64,000 nt of DNA from positions 546,853 to 610,852 of the forward strand of contig NZ_JWJG01000028.1 of assembly GCF_000818395.1 (NCBI RefSeq). The letters are read 5' to 3'. The translations under genes and the position numbers were made by a program. The DNA comes from Noviherbaspirillum autotrophicum. Lineage in GTDB: Bacteria; Pseudomonadota; Gammaproteobacteria; Burkholderiales; Burkholderiaceae_D. Below the pieces are notes generated by a model. That model made no database searches, was not told where the DNA came from, and worked only from the letters and a program-made list of their open reading frames with translations. Shown here piece by piece: positions 15,991 through 28,484 of this stretch. Position 1 is the stretch's first letter; each line of letters starts with the position of its first letter.

Positions 15991-17685
15991 ATGGTACGGT
16001 TGGTTACAAGCTACGACCAGGGCAGTCAGGAGTCGCCGTTGATTGAACAGACGATCGGTGATTTTTTCGATGCGATGGTCAGCCGTTTTCCGGACAACGA
16101 GGCGTTGGTGTCCTGCCACCAGCAGCTGCGCTATCGTTATCATGAGCTGCAGCGCGAAGCCAATCGGCTCGCCAGTGCACTGCTGGGCCTGGGGCTGGTT
16201 CCCGGCGACCGCGTCGGCATCTGGTCGCACAACAACGCGCAGTGGCTCTTGACGCAGATCGCGACCGCCAAGGTCGGCATGGTGCTGGTCAACATCAATC
16301 CGGCCTACCGCATCGCCGAACTCGAGTACGCCTTGAACAAGGTCGGCTGCAAGGCGCTGATCACGATGACGGCCTTCAAGACCAGCGATTACCTGGACAT
16401 GATCCGCGCCATCGCGCCCGAAATCGCGCAAAGCAAGCCCGGCGAACTGCAGGCCGCGCGCGTGCCGGCATTGAAGACCGTGATCCAGCTCGGCGACGAC
16501 AACGTGCCCGGCATGCTGCGCTTTGCGGACCTGATGGCGACCGGCAGCGCGGACGATGCGCGGATTGCGCAGATCGGCGCGACGCTGAAGAATACCGATC
16601 CGATCAATATCCAGTTCACCAGCGGCACCACCGGCTTTCCAAAGGGCGCCACGCTCACGCACCGCAATGTGCTCAACAACGGCTTTTTCATCGGCGAGGC
16701 GATGAAGCTCACGCCCGCCGACCGCCTGTGCATTCCGGTGCCGCTGTATCACTGCTTCGGCATGGTGCTTGGCAACCTCGCGTGCCTGACGCATGGCGCG
16801 ACTATCGTCTACCCGAACGACGCGTTCGATCCTTTGACCGTGCTGCAGGCGGTGCAGGACGAGCGCTGCACCGGGCTGCATGGCGTGCCGACCATGTTCA
16901 TCGCCGAGCTCGATCATCCACGTTTCAAGGACTTCGACCTGTCGACGCTGCGCACCGGCATCATGGCCGGCTCGCCGTGCCCGATCGAAGTGATGAAGCG
17001 GGTGGTGGCGGACATGCACATGAGCGAGGTGACGATCGCCTACGGCATGACCGAAACCAGCCCGGTCAGTTGCCAGAGCACGACCGACACGCCACTGGAA
17101 AAGCGCGTGTCGACGGTGGGCAAGACGCAGCCGCACCTGGAAGTCAAGATCGTCGATCCGGATACCGGCAAGACGGTGCCGGTCGGCGCCTCGGGCGAGC
17201 TGTGCACGCGCGGCTATTCGGTCATGCACGGTTACTGGGACGACCCGCAGAAAACGGCCGAGGCGATCGATACCGAAGGCTGGATGCATACCGGCGACCT
17301 CGCGGTGATGGACGAAGAGGGCTATGTGAATATCTCCGGCCGCATCAAGGACATGGTGATCCGCGGCGGCGAAAACATCTATCCGCGCGAGATCGAGGAA
17401 TTCCTGTACCGCCACCCGGCCATCCAGGATGTGCAGGTGGTCGGTGTGCCGGACAAGAAGTACGGCGAGGAATTGTGCGCGTGGATCATCCTGCGGCCGG
17501 GCGCCAAGCTCGACGCCGACGCGTTGCGCGACTACTGCAAGGGGCAGATCGCGCATTACAAGGTTCCGCGCTATATCCGCTTCGTCGACGCGTTCCCGAT
17601 GACCATCACCGGCAAGGTGCAGAAGTTCCGGATCCGCGATGTGATGAAACAAGAGCTGCAGCTGTCCGAAGAGAAGACGGCTTGA
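15991..17685 (+). CDS. AMP-dependent acyl-CoA ligase
   Basis: A 564-residue adenylate-forming ligase converting a carboxylic acid, ATP and CoA to the acyl-CoA. Core motifs: P-loop [51 protein letters not shown] and the C-terminal lysine loop [11 protein letters not shown]. Length and motifs suit a short/medium-chain fatty acyl-CoA synthetase. Between YchJ and liuB, it could activate isovalerate, 3-methylcrotonate or acetoacetate; dedicated acetoacetyl-CoA synthetases are about 650 residues, so that last option is less likely. RBS TGGAGAAAG precedes the ATG. Confidence 0.92.
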   Translation: MVRLVTSYDQGSQESPLIEQTIGDFFDAMVSRFPDNEALVSCHQQLRYRYHELQREANRLASALLGLGLVPGDRVGIWSHNNAQWLLTQIATAKVGMVLVNINPAYRIAELEYALNKVGCKALITMTAFKTSDYLDMIRAIAPEIAQSKPGELQAARVPALKTVIQLGDDNVPGMLRFADLMATGSADDARIAQIGATLKNTDPINIQFTSGTTGFPKGATLTHRNVLNNGFFIGEAMKLTPADRLCIPVPLYHCFGMVLGNLACLTHGATIVYPNDAFDPLTVLQAVQDERCTGLHGVPTMFIAELDHPRFKDFDLSTLRTGIMAGSPCPIEVMKRVVADMHMSEVTIAYGMTETSPVSCQSTTDTPLEKRVSTVGKTQPHLEVKIVDPDTGKTVPVGASGELCTRGYSVMHGYWDDPQKTAEAIDTEGWMHTGDLAVMDEEGYVNISGRIKDMVIRGGENIYPREIEEFLYRHPAIQDVQVVGVPDKKYGEELCAWIILRPGAKLDADALRDYCKGQIAHYKVPRYIRFVDAFPMTITGKVQKFRIRDVMKQELQLSEEKTA

Positions 17686-17712
17686 ACAGAAATAGAAGAC
17701 AAGGGAAGAGAA

Positions 17713-19320
17713 ATGCCGCAAATTGAAAGCAAACTGAATCCGCGCAGCGAAGAGTTCAAGGGGAATGCCGAGGCGATGCAACGCGTGGTCGATGACCTGA
17801 AGGAAAAGGTTGAAAAGATCATGCTGGGCGGTGGCGACGAAGCGCGCAAGAAGCACACCGCGCGCGGCAAGCTGCTGCCGCGCGACCGCGTGCAGATGCT
17901 GCTTGATCCGGGCACGCCGTTCCTGGAATTCTCGCAGATGGCCGCCTACGACATGTACCACAACGCGGCGCCGGGCGCCGGCATCATCACCGGCATCGGC
18001 CGCGTGGCCGGCCAGGAATGCGTGATCGTGTGTAACGACGCCACCGTCAAGGGCGGCACCTACTATCCAGTCACCGTGAAAAAGCACCTGCGCGCGCAGG
18101 AAATCGCGGACCAGAACAACCTGCCGTGCATTTACCTGGTCGACTCCGGTGGCGCCAACCTGCCGAACCAGGATGACGTGTTCCCCGACCGCGACCACTT
18201 CGGCCGCATCTTCTACAACCAGGCCAATCTCTCCGCCAAGGGCATTCCGCAGATTGCGGTGGTGATGGGTTCCTGCACGGCGGGCGGCGCGTACGTGCCG
18301 GCGATGAGCGACGAATCGATCATCGTGAAAGACCAGGGCACGATTTTCCTCGGCGGCCCGCCGCTGGTGAAAGCGGCCACCGGCGAAGTGGTCAGCGCCG
18401 AAGACCTGGGCGGCGGCGACGTGCACACGCGGCTGTCCGGCGTGGTCGATCATCTGGCGCAGAACGACATGCACGCGCTGGCGCTGGCGCGCAACATCGT
18501 GTCGAATCTCAACCGCAAGAAGCCGCAGCAGATGGTGCTGCGCGAACCTGTTGCGCCGAAGTACGACCCGCGCGAGCTGTACGGCGTGATCCCGACTGAC
18601 ACGCGCAAGCCGTTCGACGTGCGCGAAGTGATCGCCCGCATCGTCGACGGCAGCGAATTCGATGAATTCAAGGCGCGCTACGGCACGACGCTCGTGTGCG
18701 GCTTTGCGCACATCTTCGGCATGCCGGTCGGGATCATCGCCAACAACGGCATCCTGTTTTCCGAGTCGGCATTGAAGGGTACGCATTTCATCGAGCTGTG
18801 CTGCCAGCGCAAGATTCCGCTGGTGTTCTTGCAGAACATCACCGGCTTCATGGTCGGCCGCAAGTACGAAAACGAAGGCATCGCGCGCAACGGCGCGAAG
18901 ATGGTCACGGCCGTGTCGACCGCGGCCGTGCCGAAATTCACGGTGATCATCGGCGGCAGCTTCGGCGCCGGCAACTACGGCATGTGCGGGCGCGGCTTCT
19001 CGCCGCGCATGCTGTGGATGTGGCCGAATGCGCGCATTTCGGTGATGGGCGGCGAGCAGGCGGCGAGCGTCTTGGCCACCGTCAAGCGCGACGGCATCGA
19101 AGGCAAGGGCGGCGCCTGGTCGGCGGAAGAGGAAGAGGCGTTCAAGGCGCCAATCCGCGCGCAGTACGAACATCAGGGCCATCCGTATTACGCGACCGCG
19201 CGCTTGTGGGACGACGGCGTGATCGATCCGGCCGACACCCGCATGGTGCTGGGGCTGGGGCTCTCCGCAGTGCTGAATGCGCCGATTGCGGAGACCAAGT
19301 TCGGCGTGTTCCGGATGTAA
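17713..19320 (+). CDS. liuB: methylcrotonyl-CoA carboxylase, carboxyltransferase (beta) subunit
   Basis: Transfers CO2 from carboxybiotin on LiuD to 3-methylcrotonyl-CoA, giving 3-methylglutaconyl-CoA. 535 residues, normal for the family. Markers of the two crotonase-like carboxyltransferase halves: the oxyanion/acyl-CoA segment [17 protein letters not shown] and the C-half [19 protein letters not shown]. Propionyl- or acetyl-CoA carboxylase beta subunits are alternatives in principle, but the sequence and neighbours (liuA, liuC, liuD, HMG-CoA lyase) point to MCC. It is followed by liuC 11 bases later. The partner subunit gene lies 5.2 kb downstream, beyond bioAFDB. Confidence 0.95.
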   Translation: MPQIESKLNPRSEEFKGNAEAMQRVVDDLKEKVEKIMLGGGDEARKKHTARGKLLPRDRVQMLLDPGTPFLEFSQMAAYDMYHNAAPGAGIITGIGRVAGQECVIVCNDATVKGGTYYPVTVKKHLRAQEIADQNNLPCIYLVDSGGANLPNQDDVFPDRDHFGRIFYNQANLSAKGIPQIAVVMGSCTAGGAYVPAMSDESIIVKDQGTIFLGGPPLVKAATGEVVSAEDLGGGDVHTRLSGVVDHLAQNDMHALALARNIVSNLNRKKPQQMVLREPVAPKYDPRELYGVIPTDTRKPFDVREVIARIVDGSEFDEFKARYGTTLVCGFAHIFGMPVGIIANNGILFSESALKGTHFIELCCQRKIPLVFLQNITGFMVGRKYENEGIARNGAKMVTAVSTAAVPKFTVIIGGSFGAGNYGMCGRGFSPRMLWMWPNARISVMGGEQAASVLATVKRDGIEGKGGAWSAEEEEAFKAPIRAQYEHQGHPYYATARLWDDGVIDPADTRMVLGLGLSAVLNAPIAETKFGVFRM

Positions 19321-19331
19321 TGGAGGGCAAA

Positions 19332-20120
19332 ATGGACTGGCAGACAATCGAGATCGACCGGCAGGGGCATGTGGCGACGGTGACGCTGAACCGCCCCGAC
19401 GTGCGCAATGCGTTCAATGAAACGGCGATCGCCGAGCTCGCGCAGGCGTTTCGCGAACTGGGCGCGGACAACGCTATCCGTGCCATCGTGCTCACCGCGC
19501 GCGGCCCGGCTTTCTGCGCCGGCGCCGACCTGAAATGGATGAAAAAGATGGCCGGCTACACGCACGACGAAAACCGGGTGGACGCGGCGCAACTGGCCGA
19601 CATGCTGCGCACCATCTATGCCTGCCCGAAACCGACATTGGCAAAAGTGCAAGGCGACTGCTATGCGGGCGGCATGGGACTGGTCGCTGCCTGCGATATT
19701 GCCGTTGCTGTAGAGACAGCAAATTTTTGCCTGTCCGAAGTCAAACTGGGGCTCATTCCTGCGACAATCTCGCCTTACGTCATCAGGGCCATGGGCGAAA
19801 ACGCGTCCCGCCGGTATTTCCTGACAGCAGAGCGGTTCTCCGCGCAAGAAGCGCATCGGATCGGGTTCGTGCATGAGGCGGTGGCCTCCGACCGGCTCGA
19901 CGCGATGTGCGAGGAGATTGTGAAGGCGCTGGTATCGAACAGCCCGCATGCGGTCAAGGAAGCCAAGCGCCTGGTGCACGACGTGGCCGGCATGCCGCTG
20001 ACCGAGTCGCTGATCGCGGATACCGCGCAGCGCATCGCGGACATCCGCAGTTCGGACGAAGGAAAGGAAGGCGTGCGCTCCTTTCTGGAGAAACGCAAGC
20101 CGGCTTGGCTGAACCAGTAA
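19332..20120 (+). CDS. liuC: methylglutaconyl-CoA hydratase (enoyl-CoA hydratase family)
   Basis: Hydrates 3-methylglutaconyl-CoA to HMG-CoA. 262 residues from ATG 19332, chosen because GGAGG lies 6 bases before it; the alternative ATG at 19320 lacks spacing. Crotonase features: AFCAGADLKWMKKM (oxyanion hole), GDCYAGGMGLVAACDIAVA and LSEVKLGLIPATISPYVIRAMG, the last being typical of LiuC/AUH-type hydratases. The bioA start follows 21 bases after the stop with no evident terminator, so the transcript may continue into biotin synthesis. Confidence 0.93.
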   Translation: MDWQTIEIDRQGHVATVTLNRPDVRNAFNETAIAELAQAFRELGADNAIRAIVLTARGPAFCAGADLKWMKKMAGYTHDENRVDAAQLADMLRTIYACPKPTLAKVQGDCYAGGMGLVAACDIAVAVETANFCLSEVKLGLIPATISPYVIRAMGENASRRYFLTAERFSAQEAHRIGFVHEAVASDRLDAMCEEIVKALVSNSPHAVKEAKRLVHDVAGMPLTESLIADTAQRIADIRSSDEGKEGVRSFLEKRKPAWLNQ

Positions 20121-20141
20121 AGCACAGTTTCGGAGCAGTTT

Positions 20142-21497
20142 TTGAAGTCAAACCAACAATCGGATCGGGCCGCGCCAGACTGGATCGCCCGCAGCCTGAA
20201 AAGCGTGTGGCACCCGTGCACCCAGATGCAGCACCACGAGACGGTGCCGCTGGTGCCGGTCAGCCATGGGCGCGGCGCATGGCTGTACGACGCCGACGGC
20301 AAGCGCTATCTGGATGCGATCAGTTCCTGGTGGGTCAACCTGTTCGGCCACGCGAATGCGCGCATCAATGCCGCGCTGAAGGACCAGCTCGACAGGCTGG
20401 AGCACGCGATGCTGGCCGGATTCACCCATGAGCCGGTGATCGCGTTGTCGGAGCAGCTGTCGGCGCGCACGAACCACGTGCTGGGCCACTGCTTTTACGC
20501 GTCCGATGGCGCTTCGGCCACCGAAATCGCGCTGAAGATGAGTTTTCACTTCTGGCGCAACAGCGGCCAAAGCGACAAGCGCGAATTCGTGTGCCTGAAA
20601 GGCAGTTATCACGGCGAGACGGTCGGCGCCCTGTCGGTGACCGATGTGCAGCTGTTTCGCGATGCCTACGGGCCGCTGCTGCAGCAATCGCATGTGGTGG
20701 CCACGCCCGACGCGCGCCATGCGCAAGAGGGCGAATCGGCAGCCGACGTGGCGCGCCGCGCAGCCAGGGATCTGGAAGCCCTGTTGCAGCAGCGCGCGGA
20801 CCGCATCGCCGCCGTGATCCTCGAGCCGCTGGTGCAGTGCGCGGCCGGCATGGCCATGCACGACCCGGCGTATCTGGCCGAAGTGCGCGGCTTGTGCGAC
20901 CGCTACCAAGTACACCTGATCGCCGATGAAATCGCGGTCGGCTGCGGCCGCACCGGCACGTTCTTCGCGTGCGAGCAGGCGAACATCTGGCCCGACTTCG
21001 TGTGCCTGTCGAAGGGCATCAGCGGCGGCTACCTGCCGTTGTCGCTGGTGATGACGCGCGACGCGATTTACCAGGCGTTCTACGACGCTGATGTCACGCG
21101 CGGCTTTCTGCATTCGCACTCGTACACCGGCAATCCGCTGGCGTGCCGCGCCGCGCTGGCGACGCTGGCGATCTTCGATGAAGACGACGTGCTGGTTCAG
21201 AACCGCGCGCGCGCCGCGCGCATGACCGCGGCACTGGCGCCACTGGCTGCGCATCCGAAGGTGCGCCATTTCCGCCAGCGCGGCATGATCTGGGCGTTCG
21301 ATGCGGTAGTGGACGATCCGGCGCAGGCGGCCACCTTCTCGCGCCGCTTCTTTACCGAGGGGCTAAAGCGCGAGCTGCTGCTGCGCCCGATCGGCCGCAC
21401 CGTGTACCTGATGCCGCCGTATATTCTGGATGACGAAGAAATCGATGGACTGGCAAGATGCACGCAAGCCGTGTTCGAGCAAGTGATCGGAGCATGA
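20142..21497 (+). CDS. bioA: adenosylmethionine-8-amino-7-oxononanoate aminotransferase
   Basis: PLP enzyme of biotin synthesis using SAM as amino donor to make 7,8-diaminononanoate. 451 residues from a TTG start: the conserved [13 protein letters not shown] begins only 21 residues in, so no downstream ATG will serve, and CGGAGCAG lies 8-9 bases before the TTG. The PLP lysine is Lys291 in [26 protein letters not shown] and [16 protein letters not shown] are typical. The weak start codon may keep expression low. It overlaps bioF by 4 bases (ATGA). Confidence 0.96.
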   Translation: MKSNQQSDRAAPDWIARSLKSVWHPCTQMQHHETVPLVPVSHGRGAWLYDADGKRYLDAISSWWVNLFGHANARINAALKDQLDRLEHAMLAGFTHEPVIALSEQLSARTNHVLGHCFYASDGASATEIALKMSFHFWRNSGQSDKREFVCLKGSYHGETVGALSVTDVQLFRDAYGPLLQQSHVVATPDARHAQEGESAADVARRAARDLEALLQQRADRIAAVILEPLVQCAAGMAMHDPAYLAEVRGLCDRYQVHLIADEIAVGCGRTGTFFACEQANIWPDFVCLSKGISGGYLPLSLVMTRDAIYQAFYDADVTRGFLHSHSYTGNPLACRAALATLAIFDEDDVLVQNRARAARMTAALAPLAAHPKVRHFRQRGMIWAFDAVVDDPAQAATFSRRFFTEGLKRELLLRPIGRTVYLMPPYILDDEEIDGLARCTQAVFEQVIGA

Positions 21498-22687
21498 AGA
21501 TGGAACTACTCTCCGCCCTCGAACGCGAACTGAAGCAACTGGACGAGCGCAGCCTGCGCCGTCGCCGCCGCATTGCGGACACGCCCTGTGCGCCGCGCGT
21601 CACCGTCGACGGGCGCGACATGCTGGCGTTTTGCAGCAACGATTACCTGGGCCTGGCCGCGCATCCGCGCCTGGCCGCCGCATTGCAGGAAGGCGCTGCG
21701 CTGTACGGCGCCGGCAGCGGTGCCTCGCACCTGATTTCCGGCCATTTCCGTGCGCATGCGCAGCTGGAGGAAAGGCTGGCCGAATTCATGTCGCCGCATC
21801 TGGAATCGGCGCGCGCGCTGTATTTCTGCACCGGCTACATGGCCAACCTGGCGATTTTGTCGGCCCTGGCCGGACAAGGAAAGACTAATGCCGACCTGTT
21901 TTCCGAAGCGCTCAACCACGCCTCGCTGATCGACGGCGCGCGGCTGTCGCGCGCCAACCTGCAGATCTACCCGCACGGTGACACCGAAGCGCTGGAGCGC
22001 CTGCTCAAAGCCAGTACGGCCGCCACCAAGGTGGTGGTGACCGACAGCGTATTCAGCATGGATGGCGACCTGGCGCCGCTGCCGCGCCTGCTTGCGTTGT
22101 GCGAGCAGTACGGCGCGTGGCTGGTGATCGACGATGCGCACGGTTTCGGCGTGCTGGGCGAACACGGGCGCGGCGCGCTCGAGCACTACGCGATGCGCTC
22201 GCCGCATCTGGTCTACATGGGCACGCTGGGCAAGGCGGCCGGCGTCGGCGGCGCTTTTGTTGCCGCGCACGAAACCGTGATCGAATGGCTGGTGCAGCGC
22301 GCGCGGCCCTATATCTACACGACCGCCGCGGCACCGGCGCTGGCGCATGCGCTGTTGGCCAGCATCGACATCATCGCCGGCGACGAGGGGACGCAGCGCC
22401 GCGCGCACCTGCAGGCGCTGATCGCGCAGCTGAAAGACGCTCTGAAGCTGCAGCGCTGGCAGCTGTGGCCGTCGCAAACGGCCATCCAGCCGGTCGTCAT
22501 CGGCGCCAACGATGAAGCGCTGCGCGCCGCAGCCGCGCTCAATGCGCAAGGCTTGTGGGTGCCGGCGATCCGCCCGCCCACCGTGCCGGTCAATACCGCG
22601 CGGCTGCGCATCACGCTGTCAGCGGCGCACACCGCAGACGACGTGGCGCAGCTGGCCGACGCATTCAACGCATTGGAACAAGGGTAA
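21494..22687 (+). CDS. bioF: 8-amino-7-oxononanoate synthase
   Basis: Condenses pimeloyl-ACP/CoA with L-alanine, the first committed ring-forming step. 397 residues from the ATG that overlaps the bioA stop; ATG 21500 is an alternative. Alpha-oxoamine synthase features: [44 protein letters not shown] and PLP Lys247 in [15 protein letters not shown]. bioD begins 4 bases after the stop. Confidence 0.96.
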   Translation: MKMELLSALERELKQLDERSLRRRRRIADTPCAPRVTVDGRDMLAFCSNDYLGLAAHPRLAAALQEGAALYGAGSGASHLISGHFRAHAQLEERLAEFMSPHLESARALYFCTGYMANLAILSALAGQGKTNADLFSEALNHASLIDGARLSRANLQIYPHGDTEALERLLKASTAATKVVVTDSVFSMDGDLAPLPRLLALCEQYGAWLVIDDAHGFGVLGEHGRGALEHYAMRSPHLVYMGTLGKAAGVGGAFVAAHETVIEWLVQRARPYIYTTAAAPALAHALLASIDIIAGDEGTQRRAHLQALIAQLKDALKLQRWQLWPSQTAIQPVVIGANDEALRAAAALNAQGLWVPAIRPPTVPVNTARLRITLSAAHTADDVAQLADAFNALEQG

Positions 22688-22691
22688 CGTC

Positions 22692-23426
22692 ATGAGCAAC
22701 AGCGCAAGCGCCAAACTCGCCTACTTTGTGACCGGCACCGACACCGAGATCGGCAAGACGCTGATCTCCAGCGCGCTGCTTTATGCGCTGACGCAGCAGG
22801 GATTGCGCGCGGCCGGCATGAAGCCGGTGGCGGCCGGCGCCGAGCTGCGCGACGGCGTCTGGCGCAACGAAGACGCCGACCGCCTTGCCGCTGCCGCCAA
22901 TGTCTCCCTGCCGCAGGAGCTGACCACGCCCTACCTGCTGCGCGAGGCCACCGCGCCCCATATCGCCGCGCAACAGGAAGGCGTGACGATCGACGCAGCG
23001 CATATCCGCGCCTGCTACGACCAGGTGGCCGGGGCGGCCGACGCGGTCGTGGTCGAAGGCGTGGGCGGCTTTCGCGTGCCGCTGTCGGATTCCGTCGACA
23101 CCGCCGATCTGGCGCAGCAGCTGGGCCTGCCGGTGATCATGGTGGTCGGCCTGCGCCTCGGTTGCCTGAACCACGCCTTGCTGACCGCCGAAGCGATCGC
23201 CGCGCGCGGCCTGAAGCTCGTCGGCTGGGTGGCCAACGTGGTCGATCTCGGCATGCGCTACGGCATGGACAATCTCAATGCATTGACCGCGCGCCTGCCA
23301 GCGCCGATGCTCGGCTGCGTGCCGCGCCTGCCGGCGGCGCTGCCGAATGCGGCGGCGTCGCACCTCGATTTCTCAAGTTTGCCGGGCTGGCCGAAGGGCC
23401 AGGCGGCACCTCCCCATTCAACCTGA
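22692..23426 (+). CDS. bioD: dethiobiotin synthetase
   Basis: ATP-dependent closure of the ureido ring from diaminononanoate and CO2. 244 residues from ATG 22692, somewhat longer than the E. coli enzyme. The modified P-loop GTDTEIGKT is at residues ~14-22, the substrate-binding [13 protein letters not shown] is in place, and GWVANVVD marks the adenine-specificity region. The C-terminal tail ([13 protein letters not shown]) is low in complexity and runs into a three-fold 10-bp repeat around the stop codon. Confidence 0.95.
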   Translation: MSNSASAKLAYFVTGTDTEIGKTLISSALLYALTQQGLRAAGMKPVAAGAELRDGVWRNEDADRLAAAANVSLPQELTTPYLLREATAPHIAAQQEGVTIDAAHIRACYDQVAGAADAVVVEGVGGFRVPLSDSVDTADLAQQLGLPVIMVVGLRLGCLNHALLTAEAIAARGLKLVGWVANVVDLGMRYGMDNLNALTARLPAPMLGCVPRLPAALPNAAASHLDFSSLPGWPKGQAAPPHST

Positions 23427-23450
23427 TTCACCCTGATTGACCTTGATTCA
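23421..23450 (+). repeat. three imperfect 10-bp direct repeats at the bioD-bioB junction
   Basis: ACCTGATTCA, CCCTGATTGA and CCTTGATTCA follow one another, differing at one or two positions. The first contains the bioD stop (TGA 23424-23426); the last ends at the bioB ribosome-binding site (AAAGGAAG). The 10-bp period equals one DNA helical turn, but short duplication is as good an explanation. Confidence 0.75.
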
Positions 23451-23463
23451 AAGGAAGCTGTTT

Positions 23464-24495
23464 ATGTCGTCGCAACCGATTACGTTCCATTCCATTCCGA
23501 CTCCCGCCGAAATGCGCGCCGCCGCTGCCCAGCTCTGGCCGGTCGACAAGGTGCTGGAACTGTTCAACCTGCCGTTCAACGACCTGCTGTTCCGCGCGCA
23601 GCAGGTGCACCGCGAAAACTTCGACCCGCAGGAAGTCGAGCTGGCCACGCTGTTGTCGATCAAGACCGGCGGCTGCCCGGAAGACTGCGGCTACTGCCCG
23701 CAGGCCGCGCGTTATGACACCGGCGTGCAGGCGCAAAAGCTGATGGAACTGGAAAACGTGCTGGAAGCGGCGCGCGCGGCCAAGGCCCACGGCGCGACGC
23801 GTTTCTGCATGGGCGCCGCCTGGCGCGGCCCGAAGGACCGCGACCTGGACCACGTGGAAGCGATGGTGCGCGGCGTGAAGGACCTCGGCCTAGAAGCCTG
23901 CGTCACGCTCGGCATGCTGGAAGACGGCCAGGCCGAGCGCCTGAAGGCCGCCGGCCTCGACTACTACAACCACAATCTCGACACCGCGCCCGAGTTCTAC
24001 AACGACGTCATCACCACGCGCAATTACGAGAACCGTCTCGACACGCTGGATAAGGTGCGCAACGCCGGCATCAAGGTCTGCTGCGGCGGCATCGTCGGCA
24101 TGGGCGAGTCGCGCCGCCAGCGCGCCGGCCTGATCGCGCAGGTCGCGAACCTCGACCCGTATCCGGAATCGGTGCCGATCAACCATCTGGTGCAGGTGGC
24201 TGGTACGCCGCTGCACGGGCTCGACCCGCTCGACCCGCTCGAATTCGTGCGCACGATTGCTGTTGCGCGCATCACCATGCCGAAGGCGCGCGTGCGGCTG
24301 TCGGCGGGACGGCGCGAGTTGGGCGAAGCGGTGCAGGCGTTGTGCTTTACCGCCGGCGCGAACTCGATTTTCTACGGCGACAAGCTGCTCACCACCGGCA
24401 ACCCGGATGCGGATGCGGATATGGCGCTGCTTGAAAAGCTCGGCATGCGCGTCAAGCACACCAAGATCGACGCCAAGCTGTCCGCGAATAACTAA
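23464..24495 (+). CDS. bioB: biotin synthase (radical SAM)
   Basis: Radical-SAM enzyme inserting sulfur into dethiobiotin. 343 residues from ATG 23464 (AAAGGAAG ribosome site). The SAM-binding 4Fe-4S cluster cysteines are Cys71, Cys75 and Cys78 ([12 protein letters not shown]). The substrate-binding [13 protein letters not shown] and the VRLSAGRRE motif, whose Arg is a ligand of the second cluster, are present. It completes bioA-F-D-B in one direction. bioC/bioH, needed for pimeloyl synthesis, are not in the window. Confidence 0.97.
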   Translation: MSSQPITFHSIPTPAEMRAAAAQLWPVDKVLELFNLPFNDLLFRAQQVHRENFDPQEVELATLLSIKTGGCPEDCGYCPQAARYDTGVQAQKLMELENVLEAARAAKAHGATRFCMGAAWRGPKDRDLDHVEAMVRGVKDLGLEACVTLGMLEDGQAERLKAAGLDYYNHNLDTAPEFYNDVITTRNYENRLDTLDKVRNAGIKVCCGGIVGMGESRRQRAGLIAQVANLDPYPESVPINHLVQVAGTPLHGLDPLDPLEFVRTIAVARITMPKARVRLSAGRRELGEAVQALCFTAGANSIFYGDKLLTTGNPDADADMALLEKLGMRVKHTKIDAKLSANN

Positions 24496-24522
24496 AGAAA
24501 CGACCAAGTCGTAAAGGATGCT

Positions 24523-24545
24523 CCTTCCCCCTCGCAGGGGGAAGG
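24523..24545. repeat. CCTTCCCCCT hairpin between bioB and liuD
   Basis: A perfect 10-bp stem (24523-24532 with 24536-24545) closes a 3-base loop, 27 bases after the bioB stop and 29 before the liuD start. It belongs to the same palindrome type as 12001, 31682, 43466 and 51407. No T-run follows, so a role in RNA processing or partial attenuation is more likely than full termination. Confidence 0.7.
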
Positions 24546-24573
24546 GACCGTGCCACTATCCAAAGGAGAAAGC

Positions 24574-26583
<2,010 letters not shown>

Positions 26584-26599
26584 ACCGGATAGCCGCGCG

Positions 26600-27532
26600 A
26601 TGCGAATCCTGTTTCATTCGTCCGCCGATGATCCGGCTGCGTGGCTGTCGGCGCTGGCGGCCGCGCTGCCCGAAGCAAGCCTGCGCGTGTGGCAGGAGGG
26701 GGACGATGCGCCGGCCGATTATGCGCTCGTCTGGAAGCCGCCCGCCGCGATGCTGCAAGGCCGCCATGCGTTGAAAGGCATTTTCAACCTCGGCGCGGGT
26801 GTCGATGCGATCCTGCAGCTGGGAGACGCCTTGCCGGCCGGCGTGCCGCTCATCCGGCTCGACGACGCGGGCATGGCGATCCAGATGGCTGAATACGTCA
26901 TGCATGCGGTGTTGCGCTACTACCGGCGCTTTGACGAACTCGAAGCGCAGGCGCGCGCCGGCAAATGGAACCGGAGTCTGCACCCGTTCCGGAAAAGCGA
27001 TTTCCCGGTCGGGATCCTGGGCCTCGGCGTGCTCGGTACAAAAATCGCACAGGCGCTCGCGCCGTTCGGCTTTCCGCTGCTCGGCTGGAGCCGCAGCGGG
27101 AAAGACATCCCGGGTGTAAGCTGCCATGCGGGGGAGCCGGAACTGGACACCTTCCTGCGCAGCACGCGCGTGCTCGTTTGCGTCTTGCCGCTGACGTCCG
27201 AGACCGCCGGCATCCTGAACCGGGCGAACATGGCGAAACTGCGCAACGGCGCCTATGTGATCAACATCGCGCGCGGGGCGCACCTTGTCGAAGAGGACTT
27301 GCTCGCTTTGCTGCACGAAGGGCATATCGCGGGCGCGACGCTGGACGTGTTCCAGACCGAGCCGCTTCCGGCGGCCCATCCGTTCTGGCAAGAGCCTCGC
27401 GTCACAATCACCCCGCATGTCGCGGCGTTGACCCTGCTGCAGGAAAGCGTTGAACAGATAGCCGTGAAAATCCGCGCGATGCAGCGTGGCGAAACCGTCG
27501 CCGGCATCGTGGACCGAAATAAAGGATATTGA
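26600..27532 (+). CDS. ghrA: glyoxylate/hydroxypyruvate reductase (GhrA-like)
   Basis: D-2-hydroxyacid dehydrogenase family, NAD(P)H-dependent reduction of glyoxylate or hydroxypyruvate. 310 residues from ATG 26600. Rossmann motif GILGLGVLGTKIAQAL, catalytic Arg in VINIARGAHLVEEDL, Glu in DVFQTEPLP and His in ITPHVAALT form the usual triad. It lies between liuD and the HMG-CoA lyase gene (1 base from the latter). A glyoxylate reductase and AceK in one cluster both touch glyoxylate metabolism. Specificity among 2-ketoacids is not certain. Confidence 0.88.
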   Translation: MRILFHSSADDPAAWLSALAAALPEASLRVWQEGDDAPADYALVWKPPAAMLQGRHALKGIFNLGAGVDAILQLGDALPAGVPLIRLDDAGMAIQMAEYVMHAVLRYYRRFDELEAQARAGKWNRSLHPFRKSDFPVGILGLGVLGTKIAQALAPFGFPLLGWSRSGKDIPGVSCHAGEPELDTFLRSTRVLVCVLPLTSETAGILNRANMAKLRNGAYVINIARGAHLVEEDLLALLHEGHIAGATLDVFQTEPLPAAHPFWQEPRVTITPHVAALTLLQESVEQIAVKIRAMQRGETVAGIVDRNKGY

Positions 27533-27533
27533 G

Positions 27534-28442
27534 ATGACACTCCCAGCCAAAGTCAAAATCGTCGAAGTCGGCCCGCGCGACGGCCTGCAGAATGAGAAAG
27601 AAACCATCCCCGCCGACATCAAGATCGAGCTGGTCGACCGCCTGACCGCGGCAGGTTTTGCCAACATCGAGGCGGCATCCTTCGTGTCGCCGAAATGGGT
27701 GCCGCAGATGGCGACCTCCGCCGAGGTGATGGCGCGCATCCATCGCAAGCCGGGCGTGGTGTACTCGGTGCTCACGCCGAACATGAAAGGCTTCGAGGCG
27801 GCGCTCGCGGCGAAGGCCGACGAAGTGGTGATCTTCGGCGCGGCTTCCGAAGCGTTCTCGCAAAAGAACATCAACTGCTCGATCGCCGAATCGATCGAGC
27901 GCTTCCGCGACGTGGCGCAAGCGGCCAAGCAGCACAGCATCCGCCTGCGCGGCAGCATCAGCTGCGCGTTCGGCTGCCCCTACCAGGGCGAGGTGAGCGC
28001 CGACAGCGTGGCCGACGTGGTCAGGCGCCTGCGCGAGCTCGGCTGCGATGAAATCGACATTGCCGACACCATCGGCGTCGGCACGCCGAAAAAAGTGCAG
28101 GCGGTGATGGAGCGCGCGGCGACGGAATTCCCGATCGAGCGCCTGTCCGGCCATTTTCACGACACCTACGGCCAGGCGCTGGCCAATATCTACGCCAGCA
28201 TGGAAGTCGGCATCGCGATCTTCCATTCGTCGGTGGCCGGCCTCGGCGGCTGCCCGTACGCGAAGGGCGCCACCGGCAACGTGTCGACCGAAGACGTGCT
28301 GTACATGATGAACGGCCTGGGCATTGATACCGGCATCGACCTCGGTGCCGTGGTCGACGCCGGCCAGTTCATCTCGCAGCACCTCGGCCGCAAGGCGGTC
28401 AGCCGCGCCGGCAATGCGATTGCCGCCAAGCGCAACGGCTGA
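27534..28442 (+). CDS. liuE: hydroxymethylglutaryl-CoA lyase
   Basis: Cleaves HMG-CoA to acetoacetate and acetyl-CoA, the last leucine-specific step. 302 residues, the expected length, from ATG 27534. The TIM-barrel start VKIVEVGPRDGLQNEKE, metal-binding HFHDTYGQALAN and the signature loop GLGGCPYAKGATGNVSTED with its catalytic Cys are all present. It starts 1 base after the ghrA stop; AAAGGATATTGAG supplies the ribosome site. It is the last clear leucine-pathway gene of the cluster. The symbol mvaB is also used for this enzyme. Confidence 0.96.
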   Translation: MTLPAKVKIVEVGPRDGLQNEKETIPADIKIELVDRLTAAGFANIEAASFVSPKWVPQMATSAEVMARIHRKPGVVYSVLTPNMKGFEAALAAKADEVVIFGAASEAFSQKNINCSIAESIERFRDVAQAAKQHSIRLRGSISCAFGCPYQGEVSADSVADVVRRLRELGCDEIDIADTIGVGTPKKVQAVMERAATEFPIERLSGHFHDTYGQALANIYASMEVGIAIFHSSVAGLGGCPYAKGATGNVSTEDVLYMMNGLGIDTGIDLGAVVDAGQFISQHLGRKAVSRAGNAIAAKRNG

Positions 28443-28484
28443 CCGGATGGGCGGGCAGCCGCTGCCCGCAGGAGTGGACCTGCC

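Noticed and set aside
15943-19347. 1134-codon open frame on the minus strand
   Set aside because: Exactly antisense to the acyl-CoA ligase and liuB genes, which have unmistakable family motifs. Its product is Arg/His/Ala-rich with no domain; such frames are common in high-G+C DNA.
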